The notes below the pieces were generated by a model. The model was not told where the DNA came from, did not search any database, and saw only the letters and a list, made by a program, of their open reading frames with translations. This document shows, piece after piece, positions 21,775 to 32,595 of a stretch of 64,000 bases of DNA (its first letter is position 1; the number at the start of each line of letters is the position of its first letter). The position numbers and the translations under genes are program-made. This stretch comes from Allomyces arbusculus (Eukaryota > Blastocladiomycota > Blastocladiomycetes > Blastocladiales > Blastocladiaceae): the NCBI GenBank assembly GCA_027604705.1, contig JADHYV010000003.1:62001-126000 (forward strand). Direction: 5' to 3'.

Positions 21775-22393
21775 GGTGCTCGCTTTGTCGAGTTGGTGTC
21801 GGGGAGCGGTGCGCTCGCTGCGCTGCCCCCCGCGCCATTGGTGTGTGGGCCGTGCTGGGTTCGTGCGTGATGGGTTGTGCTAGTAGGTAGTGTCCAGCGC
21901 TTCGAGGGAGTGGATTTGCTTCTCTCTCTGCGGAATTCAAATTGTAGATTTTGTTGCTCCATTCTCATGGTTGGTTCGGCCCAGGTTTGGCCCGGGCTTC
22001 TGCAGGATCCCTCCCCCTTGACCTTGATGGTGGGATGCTGGATTCAGAAACACAAGGGCCGGGTGAAGAAGTCGGACCGCAAACGTCAGCGGCGACGTTG
22101 TCCAATCGCTCGAGCAAACCCTCTCCGTGACCGACCATGACAGGTTGCAAGCACGACCAATCACGGCCACCACGAGCATCAGCAACATGCAGCACCAGGC
22201 ATGATCGCAGGCAAGATAGTGTGCAAGTCCAGCAATAACAAGCACAATCATCAGACTGCCAACGGTAAGGTCGCCGCGAGCCAACCTGTATCACCTTGAC
22301 AATCTCGGCAACAGCAGGCTTCTGCTGCGACTATGCTCCACGACACGGTCTTTTTCAGCAAGTGCACCCAGTTCATCGACAGTGGGTGGCATT
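21775..22393 (+). other. Intergenic region after SSB1
   Basis: 3' UTR of the Hsp70 gene and upstream sequence of the orphan frame at 22394. The frame leading into 22394 stays open upstream for some distance without an ATG, so an unseen upstream exon is possible. Confidence 0.45.
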
Positions 22394-22984
22394 ATGGCCG
22401 TGCCGTATGCCCTCTTCTCGTGGCCTGAACTGTCTGATACGATGTCGGACGTGCAAGACGCGTGCCCGGGCCTCCATCTGGACATCTTGCCTGACACGCT
22501 CGGGTCACGGCACGTCCCGTGGGTGCTGATCCCGCTTGCCGATGTACACAATCCTGTTGCGCCAACCGTGGTTTGGGCGTGGCAAGCGCTTGCTGCTGTT
22601 GCCGCGCACATCACCGCCACAGCTCTCCACATGGTCGAAGTCATCCACGAACCCTTTTACGTGACCGAAGCCGCCCAACAGCTGTTCACGCTCGACCGCG
22701 TCGCGTTTGTGATCAAGAGCGCGGGTGTCATGGACATGACCTCGTTTAGCGTGCATTTTGGGCGCACCCGCGTTACCTACTCGGCCAACGGCGCGCCAAA
22801 CCACCCGAACGCGAAGTTTTTTGACGCCCCGGTCGGCGTGGTCATGGTGCGCAGGCGCGCGTGCACGGTCGCGTTGTTTATGCGCGAGGTCGGGCCCAGG
22901 GCGCAATGGACTGGCGAGCCGGTGCCGATGCGCGTGCAGGGGCCAGTGCGTGCGGCGGACGTTGCGGGCCAGGCCTTCGAGTAG
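22394..22984 (+). CDS. Hypothetical protein (196 aa), possibly the 3' exon of a longer gene
   Basis: An uninterrupted frame of 196 residues starting MAVPYALFSWPELSD. It has mixed composition with plausible helices (TVVWAWQALAAVAAHITATA) and strands (TSFSVHFGRTRVTYS), unlike the Arg/Pro-rich chance frames elsewhere. No domain, signal peptide or clear membrane helix was recognised. The frame is open upstream of the ATG, so the true start or an upstream exon may have been missed. It lies alone between SSB1 and eIF2A on the same strand. A chance frame in GC-rich DNA cannot be excluded. Confidence 0.4.
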   Translation: MAVPYALFSWPELSDTMSDVQDACPGLHLDILPDTLGSRHVPWVLIPLADVHNPVAPTVVWAWQALAAVAAHITATALHMVEVIHEPFYVTEAAQQLFTLDRVAFVIKSAGVMDMTSFSVHFGRTRVTYSANGAPNHPNAKFFDAPVGVVMVRRRACTVALFMREVGPRAQWTGEPVPMRVQGPVRAADVAGQAFE

Positions 22985-24214
22985 ATGCTCGATGCCAACC
23001 GCGCCGGCGATGTGCCCAATGACGCGTGGCTCGACAGCAGTCAGTGTGGGCGGGCGTGTGTGGATAGATGTTTGGGAATGTTGTGTAAGGCCGTGTGCTG
23101 CCGGTTCGGACCCGGCGCGGCGCGTTTCGTCGGTGCGGCGCGGTACGGCGCGGTCGGTCGGTCGGTCGGTCGCGCGCAACACACGGTTCATGGTCTGCTT
23201 TGGTGTGGTCGTGGTCGAAAAGGGTGCAATCGCTGGATCGGGTCCCCTTTTGTTTTCGTTTTGTTGTGATATTCCCTCACCAACGCTCTGGTTTGAAATG
23301 CAATCCCCGTTTCTTTGCAAGGTGCAAAATTGATCCACGACGCGCACGCTGGGCCGCCCCGAGCGCCGAGCACAGACGGAATCGCGCCAACCAGTCGGCT
23401 TTTGAGAACGAAGCCGCGAAAATGGCCATGAAGAAAGGCACCAGCGCAGCTCGACTTCCTCACGCGACGAAGCCAATAAAATGGCGCGTCAAGTCAACGA
23501 CACCGACTCTGGCCGTTGCGAGCACACAAGAGAAGCTCAGATTGGGGATTAGGCAAAATTGAAAGTGCGGTATTCGGGCCACCCCGGGTGGAGTGGGGTC
23601 ACACAAACCGTGACAGATGCTCCTGGTTGCACAATCCGGCGCGACGTCGACTAGTTCGCAGAGTGAGTTGAAATCGACCACGATCACCGCCACCCGATGG
23701 TTCACCGGGAACGCTCACACACGATTTCTTGGTGCTGCACGCTGCTGAAGTGATGATCAGATCATGATCATTTTCAAGGCCCAGCTTTGGTGCCATGGCA
23801 ACGCGGGTGTGTGGGATCACGTGTTAAGCAAAGACCACGTCGCCGACGACCGCCGCGTGTCGTGTGCAAACGACCTCCTCTCTTCATCCACCACGACAGC
23901 AGCTGCTCTCGGTCGACTGACGACGCCGTGCGCGCAAACCGTGCAACCCGCTGCAAGAAGAGCCAGTGCTTTTGCCTGTGCCAGTGCCTGTGCCAAGCTC
24001 GTCCTCAAGCTCGACCCGAACCGGTCAACACCGGCCGATAATATTTCCATTGGGCAGCCCACACGCTATTGTGCTCCCATCCTTCGACCTCGCGTCCCGC
24101 TTGCTTCAAGTCGAGCCGCTGCTGCTCGACGCCCGTGTTCCTCGCCGTTTCCCGGTCATATCCGTCCTGTTCCCGACCCGACAACCCATTTGATTCCGCT
24201 GTTCTTTGCCCAAT
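22985..24214 (+). other. Intergenic region
   Basis: About 1.2 kb without recognised genes, apart from a short GGTC microsatellite. A 323-codon frame on the minus strand (22505-23476) overlaps the orphan frame and looks like chance. The promoter of eIF2A should lie in the right half. Confidence 0.5.
23152..23172. repeat. GGTC tetranucleotide microsatellite (5 units)
   Basis: About five tandem GGTC units in noncoding DNA downstream of the orphan frame. Confidence 0.85.
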
Positions 24215-26323
24215 ATGCAAAAGTCGCAGCAAATCGTTGCCTGTACGCCCGTCCGTCCACCAACCCTTTGCGTCGCCAGCTCCAGTCGCTAATTATGGAT
24301 AACGGCTCCTTCAGACCGCTCCGGTGCCGACATCGCGGCCTGCGACCCGTTCAACCCGGAGGCTGCGCTCGCAACGCCGTTTGCCCGCGCTGGCGCGTTC
24401 CGCCATTTTGAGTACTCGCGCGACGGTTCGTCGCTTGCCTATGTCGGCCCCGAAGGGTGCGTGCTTGGCCGCTCTTTCCCCAAACTCGTTCTCCAACCTC
24501 GAGCCTGACCGAACGCTCCTCTTTTGATTCGAACAGGTTGACCGTCGTCAACGTCGCAACTGGCGAAGACGTCTACACGTTTGCACGAAAGGGCATCATC
24601 GAGGTGTCCGTGTCGCCCAATGGCTCGTTTGTGTGCACGTGGGAGCGCCAAGGTTCTTGTCACTTTATCCGTTTTTGCTTCGTCTGATCGATCTCTGGTG
24701 GTTCAACGCGCTCACTTTTGCGCTTGATCCACGTTGTAGCGCGCCCGGACCCGGAAACCAAGAAGCCGCACCTGAACCTGCTCATCCACTGCCTGACGAC
24801 CAAGGCCGTGATTGCCGAGCACGCGCACAAGGCGCAGGCGTCGTGGGCGCCGCAATGGACCGACGACGAGACCATGTACGCGCGGCTCACGTCGAATGCC
24901 GAGGTCACCATCTACTCGACGGCGCAGCGCGGGTCCACATTCAAGCTGCGCGCGACCAACATTGCCGCCTACTCGCTCTCGCCCGGCCGGAACCCGCACA
25001 TTGCCATTTTCATTCCCGAGGCCAAGAACGGGAACCCGGCGATCGTCAAGATGTTCAGTCTTGGCAACTTCAACGTGCCCATTTCCAACAAGACCTTCTT
25101 CAAGGCCGACAAGATCAAGTTTATTTGGAACAAGATTGGGACTGGCGTGCTGCTGCTCACGTCGACCGAGGTCGATGCGACGGGCCAGAGCTACTATGGC
25201 GAGAACAACCTCTACTATATGAGCACGGCCGGCAACTGGGATTGCCGCGTGACGCTCGGTATGGTTTTCGATCGCCTGACTCTTCCTTTCCCTTTGTCGG
25301 AACCGATCCGCTAACAATTGCTTCCCATTGTCGTGATTTTCAGACAAGGAAGGTCCGATCCACGATGTGGCATGGGCGCCCAACTCCAAGGAGTTTGCCG
25401 TGACCTACGGGTTCATCCCATCCAAGACGGCGCTCTTCTCGTACCGCGCCGACCCGATCTTCGAGTTTGGCACGGGCCCGCGCAACACTGTCTCCTTCAG
25501 CCCAAACGGCCGCATCCTGTGCATTGGCGGGTTCGGCAACTTGCCCGGCCAGCTCGATTTCTGGGACATGACCAAGCGCGCTAAGATCGCGTCGGTCTCG
25601 TGCCCAAACTCGACGCAGCTGTCGTGGTCGCCCGACGGCCGGTACCTGCTCACGTCGACGCTCTCGCCGCGCCTGCGCGTCGATAACGGCTGGAAACTCT
25701 GGCATTACCGCGGCGTCTGCGTCGCGTCGCACGCCGCCAAGGAATTGTTCCAGGTTATGTGGCGGCCGTGCGCGCAACTCGCGCCAAACCCAGAGTCGTG
25801 GGCGAAGCGGGAATTGTCGCCCGCTCCCGCAGGTCTCGTTGAGGCCGTGAAGCCGAAACCCGCGGGGGCCTACCGCCCGCCGTCGGCGCGACTCGGGCCG
25901 CGCGCCGTGCCCGGTGCCTCGTTCACGCAGCCGCCGCCGCAGAAGCGCACGGTGCCTGGTGCGCCGCAGACGGGCGGCCTCGTCCCGCGGAACGGCAGTC
26001 CGCAGCAGCAGCAGTCGCGCGGGAACTCGGCGAGCCCGGCTGGCGCGCAGCAGCAGAACGGCAACCGCGGTCGCACGCAGGGTGGGAAGCCGGCGTCGCC
26101 GGCACCTGCGCCTGCGGCCGATGCGGGGCCCGCACCGGGTACGGACCCGCAGTCGATTGAGAAGCGGTCGCAGTACCTGATCAAGAAGCTCAAGCAGATC
26201 ATGGGGCTCAAGCAGAAGATGGCGAATGGCGAGACGCTCGACCCGGCGCAGGTGCGCAAGCTCGAGAGCGAGGGTGAGGTGCGCATGCAGCTGGCCGAGA
26301 TGGGTGTCACGCCGCCGCTGTAG
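24215..26323 (+). CDS. EIF2A: Eukaryotic translation initiation factor 2A
   Basis: Alternative initiator-tRNA/40S-binding factor of the cytoplasm. Exons 24215-24242, 24315-24456, 24537-24652, 24740-25258 and 25344-26323 give 594 residues. The N-terminal WD-like propeller shows IVAYRSGAD, FEYSRDGSSLAYVGPEG, IEVSVSPNGSFVCTWE, GPIHDVAWAPNSKEF and STQLSWSPDGRYLLTSTLSP. FVWNK-type KIKFIWNKIGTGVLLL and DNGWKLWHYRG match eIF2A rather than eIF3b. A Pro/Gln/Gly-rich linker (~residues 455-540) precedes a C-terminal basic helix (KKLKQIMGLKQKMANGE). The tiny first coding exon (MQKSQQIVA) was chosen because it restores the family's N-terminal strand; the more obvious ATG at 24295 is out of frame and is followed at once by a 3' splice site. 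Confidence 0.92.
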
Positions 26324-26681
26324 CACATTGGTTGTGCAGGCAGGTTCGAGTCTCGTCGTGTCGACGACCGCTGACGGCGGGGCGGGAGCAGCGTGGCATG
26401 GCGTTGCAGAATTTATGAATATTGTCGAAGAGAGCGACGAAGCACTCATTTTTGGCTGACAGTTGAAGTGGGTTGGAATCGACAGTCACGATCACGTTAT
26501 CGCGTCGTCCGCACATTCAAGCGGTCCAAAACAATCAAGGAAGATGGCGATTGCCGACCCATCCGACCCACGATTTCAGCTCTAGTAGTCGCTCCGCGAC
26601 CCGTCGATATATTCGAACGTGTCTACCAGCCACACGGCCAACTTGTCGCATTTGTAAGAGAAGAACCAGAAATCACCAATC
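26324..26681 (+). other. Short intergenic region
   Basis: 358 bases holding the eIF2A 3' UTR and the promoter of the CoA-binding gene. A T-loop-like string near 26343 is not part of a tRNA. Confidence 0.5.
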
Positions 26682-27165
26682 ATGGCCAGCCTGACCCGTC
26701 AAATGGCCACGTTCTTCGAGTCGTCGCGGTTCGCCGTGGTCGGCGCGTCGATTGACAAGAAGAAGTTTGGCAACCGCGTCCTCTGCTGGTACCTTGACCA
26801 CAATAAGCCCGTCACGCCCGTGCACCCGGTGCGCACTTTTCAGAACCAGCAAAATGTTGCTCAACACACATGCTCACCATTACCGTCACCACGGCCTGAA
26901 CTTGCAGAAAGAGCGCGAAATTGAGGGCATCGCGGCCGTCCCTTCGCTCGCCGACCTGACGGGCGAGCCCACTGACGTGTCCGTGTCGGTGATCACGCCG
27001 CCGGCCGTGACCAAGGGCGTGCTCGAGCAGGGCGTCGCCAAGGGCATCACCAAGTTTTGGCTACAACCGGGCGCCGAGTTCCCCGGGTGGCAGGCGTTTG
27101 CCGACGAGCACAAGGTCCTGGTAATTGCACAGGGACCGTGCGTGCTGCGCGACGCCAAGCTGTAA
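26682..27165 (+). CDS. CoA-binding domain protein (YccU-like, 134 aa)
   Basis: Small Rossmann-fold protein of the CoA_binding (succinyl-CoA synthetase-like) family. Exons 26682-26828 and 26908-27165. The first strand and nucleotide loop read FAVVGASIDKKKFGN; the splice yields VTPVHPKEREIEGI, matching the family's P-x-N/H-P-K...EI.G pattern. Downstream are VSVSVITPPAVTKGVLEQG, KFWLQPGAE and a final strand VIAQGPCVLRD. The family's physiological role is poorly defined; bacterial members bind CoA. There is no targeting signal, so it is probably cytosolic. The length (134) equals the typical bacterial single-domain protein. Confidence 0.88.
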
Positions 27166-28571
27166 AGCGCGTGGGCGGGCGGAATTGTTCGCTTCGCGGA
27201 CTTGGATGGTCGGACCAGATTTATGAGGGCACGCACGACCTCCTTCACCTGGTGGGATGTGACGGCGCGGCCACAATGGTGGAGGTGCGAAATGAAATGA
27301 AATGTATCGCTGATGTTTGTCTTGGCTGCTTGGGAGAGAGTGCCATTTTCGAAAGCGCTTCTCAGCTGCCAGCAATCTGGTGCACCTGGACGAAATGAAA
27401 TGAAATGCGCGATATTTCAGCCAGCAAGAGCGAGCACCTGTGCGTCGGGTCGGCTTCTCTCGCGGATGGCGACAACGCCGCCAAAATGCGATTTGCGCCC
27501 AGCAGGGCTTCCCAGGGTCATGGGGCAGTGCTAACTTTTGCCGAAAGGTCAAGCACGCAAGGCACCATTTGTCGTCGGGTTCCACAAAAGCCCAAATCAT
27601 TTCATTTTGCGCGCGTTGTCCACCAAGTGTTCTTGGTGGAGGCTTGCACCATCACCCCGCCATCACAACGTCGATGCCGCCAATATTTTCGGACTGGCTG
27701 CATTCACATGCAGATAGGAGCGGGTCAACGGAGCAATTGGGCCCATGCCGGCGCCATGGTTGACCAACCCGGTCAAAATAAGAGTGGATTTTGTGCTCGT
27801 TGGTGCCGCCAATGCTTCAAGCCGACCAAACCGACGCTCTTCCCCCCAGCAGACGACAGTGGACGCCTTTTCAAATCCCTAAAATGAAATCCCTGGCGCA
27901 CGCGTCCAGGAATATTCTTTTATGAAACGTTCGAGAATAGTCGCCGGAAACGAGAGGTGGCTCGCTCAGCATGGAGCGCTGCCGCGCACCACTCGGGCCG
28001 GGTCGAGCCACCAAGAGCCACTCGCCCACTTGGCGCTTGACACGACGCACGACCCTCCAAGGTTGCTTGCAGGTCGCGCGCGCCACACCGTCGCCACCAT
28101 TTTTTCCTTTCTTCCCCGTTGATCACCGCCGCGCCGACGACGAGCGGCCGCTCCGAGACGGCTGGCGTGCCCACGCTGGCGTCATCCAAGCACGTTGCGC
28201 GCGCGGGGTCGAGCCGTGCATGTTCGGGTTCAACGCGCGCACACGTTCTACGGCAACTGCTCTCCTCCTGCTCGGTGCTCTTTCTCTTCTCTCTTCAGTC
28301 GCTCACGGCACGCCGCCAAACAAAACTCGAGCCGTCACCCTCCGAACCTGCAAGGGGCGCTCAACTGCGCGGCCGGCCGGTACATCAAGCTTGATCACCG
28401 CTGATCACCCGGACTCGGCAACTGCGCTCATTGTTCAATCAACAATCCACGTTTCCGGGGACCCTTTCGCTCCCGACCCCCAGATCCTGCGAGGATCCGC
28501 CTCGATAGCGCTGATCCCGCCAGACCTGGTCAACATATCTATCCGGTGCTCGACGAAAGACTATCTGCACC
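27166..28571 (+). other. Intergenic region upstream of the receptor gene
   Basis: About 1.4 kb. It contains scattered GAAAT-like repeats (27286-27304 and 27391-27405) but no supported gene. A frame on the + strand (27971-28978) reads through toward the receptor but has no domain and ignores its splice sites. Confidence 0.5.
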
Positions 28572-31500
28572 ATGCACGACCTGAACCGCCGCAGCGACTT
28601 GCGGCCGCCACGGCGACAGGTGACCGAGCCGTTGACGCCGCGCTTGCTCCAGACATGGGCCGGCCTGGTCATGGTCGGGTTAGCCGTCGCTTTGCTCGCT
28701 GCGGTACCAGTGGCCGGTGCAACCGAGTTCAAGATTGCCGTTTCGTTGCCCTTGTCGTGTACGATCCATTCGCACGTCGTTGTGATGCGACCAGCGCACC
28801 GCTTCGAACGATGTCGTTGACCGTGATCTTTCATCCATCACCAGCGCCTGGTGACGGGTACTCGGCCACTGGCATCAAGGAGGCGCTCGAGATGGGGTTC
28901 GACGAAGTCAACCAGTGGGCTGCGTCGAGCTTTAACGGCAACAAGTTTTCGATGCTAATGTGCGTTCCTGTTTGCTGACAACGACGATCCGTTGGAGATT
29001 GGACTCTGGGCTGATCTTTGCGCGCACTTTGGCTCTGTATCAGGTACGACTCGTACAATTCGACGTCGTCGAGTGTCAAGAACATGTTCCAGGCCGACAA
29101 GGACGGCGCGGTTGCCATGGTCGGCGATTACCTGTCGTCGAGTACGTTCCGGATGCCATGCGGCCGCAACCACGTTTTTTATCTGTTCTCGCGCGATCCG
29201 TCGCTCACCCGTCGAACGTTCTTGCAGCGGTTATTCCGCAGGCTCTGGCCGGTAACAACTTCCAAATGTGGCAGTGCAGCGCGTCAGCGTCGTCGCCCAC
29301 GCTCAGCAACAAGAGCGACTTCAAGTTCTTTTTCAGGTAGGTCGCCCACCTCGCGTTGAACACCGAAATGCGAGCGCAGAGCAGTGGGCTAACCTGATGT
29401 CTTTCTTCTCCGTGACCCAGGACGATCCCAGTGCGTTTTTAATCGAGCATGTGAGCGGATTGTCTGACTGCGGCACTCACTCTTGCTTCTCCACCAGGCC
29501 GATAAGACGCAGGGCGCCGCGCTCGCGATCTTTGTCAAGGGGATGGGATGGCACAACGTGGCCATTATGGCATCGTCTGACGACTATGGCGAGGGTATGG
29601 AGCCGCTCTTGCACGCAACCACGTCCCCGGGTTTGCGATTAGATGGCTAATTCTATTGCTCGTTTCCCGTACCTAGGGATCAAGCAAGTCTTCACGGAAA
29701 AGGCCGGCGACCTGGGCGTACGCATCGCGTCGGTGCAGTCCTATTCACCCGGCGACCCGACGGGCCGGTCCTACGAAATTGCCGTGGAGGGTATTCGCAC
29801 GTCGGGCGTGCGCGTCGTCGTGTTCATGGGGCTGCACGAGGACCTGATTCCGATCGCGCGCATTGCGCGCAAAGTTAATGTCATTGGCGCCGACTGGGCG
29901 TGGGTCGCGTCCGAGGGCGTCTCGACGCTCGACGAGGCCATTACGCACGCCGCGGCGCAGGGCGACCATTCGACCTACTCGGACCAGGACAAGGAGAACA
30001 CGAACGGCCTGATCTTCATGTTTCCCGCCGAGTCGGGCGCCGGGTTCAAGGATTTCTTGGCTGCCTACCAGCAGCGGTTCAAGCGCCCGGATACGTTGTT
30101 TTACGCGACGCTGTTCAAGGTGCGTGGGTGGTAATGGTCGCGTGGTTTGGGCATCAGCCCTTCGTTGGCTCGTACTGACCGCATCGACTTTTCTCATTTC
30201 TAGGATTGCCTGACGGCACTGGCGCGCGGCATCGCCAAGATGGTCAAGGCCACGTCGGAAAAGGACGTGCTTGCGCGCAAGTACGGCAACAACCAGATTG
30301 GCGATTTCCTCGAGACCTTCACGTCGACGACGTCGGGCACCGTCGAGTTTGACAAGAACGGCGACCGCGTCATGGACTACTCGGCGTACGATTTGTCGCA
30401 TTCGTAGCCATTGCGCGCTTTCTGCCACGGCCCTTGTTGCTGACCGTTGACGACCCTCCTGACAGCATCAATCTGTACAACATGAAGCGCACGGTCGCGT
30501 GGACGGTGCACATGAAGGACCAAACAATCGAAAAGCGCGCCGAGGCGACGTTTTTCTCGGGCACCAATGTGCCGCCCAAGGACGAGCCCGACTTGCAGCG
30601 GGGGTACCCGCTCTTCACCGATATCGGCGCAATCGTGACCATGGGCCTCGCCGGCCTCCTGATTCTCTTGATCGTCGGCACGCTCGGGTACTTAACCATC
30701 AACCGCGAGCATAGCGCCGTCAAGCACATGTCGCTGCCGTTCATTTCGCTCACGTGCGCCGGTCTCGTCTTTGTGCTCGGTGCCACGTTCCTGTGGGTCG
30801 GCCGGCCGACGCCACTGACGTGCATGCTGCGGCGCTGGATCTTTTTGATTGGGTTCGAGCTAACTATGTCGGCGGTGGCTGCCAAGGCCTACCGGCTGTA
30901 CAAGATCTTTGATAACGCTGCGCTCAGCAAGCTGCACAAGCTCAGCAACGTCAACCTCATGATTGGATGCTCGTTGATCATTCTAATCCAGATTGGTATG
31001 CTCGCGGCGTTCACGTTCTTGGCGCCGCAGAAGAGCGTGCACATTGTGTCGTTTTCATCGGACACGTATGAGTGCGTCGCCGACAATGCCGGGATGGACC
31101 GGCTCTTCAACATTCTCTCGCTCGTCTACAACGGTCTCCTCGTTGCGGCGGTCGCATATCTCGCGTTTGTGACGCGCAAGGCGTATAGCCAGTTCCGTGA
31201 GAGCGTTTTCATCATGTACTCGGTGCGCCTTTTGATTCTGGTTTCTTGAACCATGTCACGGACACCGTGCTAAGAATCTGGTGATGGACACGCGCAATAG
31301 GTGCAAAACATCTTCCTCAGCGCCGTCGTCGTGTCGCCGTTCCTGTTTATTATCGGCGGCGACTTTGCGCTCGGCGCCTACTATATCAAGGCGCTGACCG
31401 TGTGCTACGCCGTCGCGTTCACGTACGCGTGCCTCGTTGGTCGTATTGCGCTCGCTCTGCACCTGGCCAAGTCGAAGTCGGCCAACACGGGCGTCAAGAT

Positions 31501-32147
31501 GAACCTCAGCAACGACCCGTCGAGCTCGGGCAACAATGGCATCTCGTCGGCCGAGAACCTGCCGGGCAAGCCACAAACGATGCACGGAAAGTATCCTGTA
31601 AAGGTACGAACGAATCCTCGCGATGCTGCCTCGTATTCCGCTGGTGAAGGCTTACGTTCGTGGTTCCCCCTTCCCCACGCTCCAGATCGCCAACAAGCTC
31701 TTCGAGACGTGGCACACGAACCGGGTCATGCTCCTCGCGCTCGAAGGGTATCTGGCGCTCACACGCAACACGGGATCGACGGAATCGGGCAAGCTGTTCA
31801 AGCTTCGCTCGATTACCTTTGATCCTAACCCCCCTTCGTACCCAATTTGTTTGGAAATTCGCGCCGACTCGACATCCTACCTTATTCAATTTAACAAGGA
31901 GGAGGACAAGCAGAAATGGGTGCGCGCGCTCTCGGTGCATTGCCTGATCATGTCGAAATCGTCGGCGAACAAGTCGTCGAACAACGGCGCCACGACTCTC
32001 GGCACGCACCCGGGCGTCGGCAACCCGAACACGTTTGGCGCGCGCAGTCTGGCGTTCTCGGGCGGCGTCGGCATGGCCAGCAACAACAACGCGACGAGCC
32101 AGTTCCAGTCGCAGATTGGGGCGTACGTAGGCGCGGGCAAGAAGTAG
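28572..32147 (+). CDS. Class C (GABA-B-like) GPCR with C-terminal PH-like domain
   Basis: Predicted plasma-membrane receptor of 926 residues from 11 exons: 28572-28758, 28845-28959, 29044-29141, 29228-29336, 29421-29430, 29498-29594, 29677-30119, 30204-30403, 30466-31222, 31301-31603 and 31686-32147. A signal-anchor-like stretch lies at ~25-49. A periplasmic-binding-protein (Venus flytrap) ectodomain spans ~51-420, with FFFRTIPADKTQGAALA, WHNVAIMASSDDYGEG and DTLFYATLFKDCLTALARG. Seven hydrophobic helices lie between ~440 and 720 in the class C order, including FLWVGRPTPLTCMLRRW and the CVADNAG loop. After a Ser/Asn-rich linker, ~774-860 looks like a PH domain (LEGYLALTRN, LEIRADSTSYLIQF, KEEDKQKWVRAL). 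Ligand unknown. The 10-base exon is needed to keep frame. Confidence 0.85.
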
Positions 32148-32595
32148 GGCGGCGCTGTCGTCGCTTGACCGTTTTTTGATTGTTCCTTTGATCGTTTGTC
32201 GTTTCGGGCTCCCATTGGCGGCCGTCTTGGCCAGTGGAGAGTATTTTTTGTTCGCGTGTCCTCAAGCTTCTTTAGCCCATACATCAATAGACGACGAGGT
32301 AGTTTGGTCCATAGTCTTCTATCGTCGACCACCCAATGAGCACGTTCCCGGTGGCCCACTGCCCTTCGCTGCCAACAAGAGAGATGCCTGACTTCGGAAT
32401 CTTCTGAGTCACACATGTGACATGTTCGACCGTATTTTCTCTTTCGCCAACGCTTCAACCAACTCCAATCATGATCGCAACCAGCTCTTTGCAAACCTCC
32501 GCCAGCAACTTCATTTCCGACACCACGCACGAGCAGCACGAGCAGCACGCGCCTGCTCACTCCTCGGAAATCGATCTCCACCGTGCCCCAACACC
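32148..32595 (+). other. Short intergenic region
   Basis: 448 bases holding the receptor 3' UTR (T-rich near 32170) and the HIS6 promoter. No other gene was seen. Confidence 0.5.

Noticed and set aside
22505-23476. 323-codon minus-strand frame
   Set aside because: Arg/His-rich, overlaps the more protein-like + strand frame and shows no motif.
24295-24420. ATG at 24295 as the eIF2A start
   Set aside because: It is out of frame with the conserved eIF2A exon and lies just before a 3' splice site; the 24215 start with a 28-base exon restores the family sequence.
26341-26360. T-loop-like string (GGTTCGAGTCT) suggesting a tRNA
   Set aside because: The flanks do not pair as a T stem, and no acceptor stem, D-arm or anticodon arm can be folded around it.
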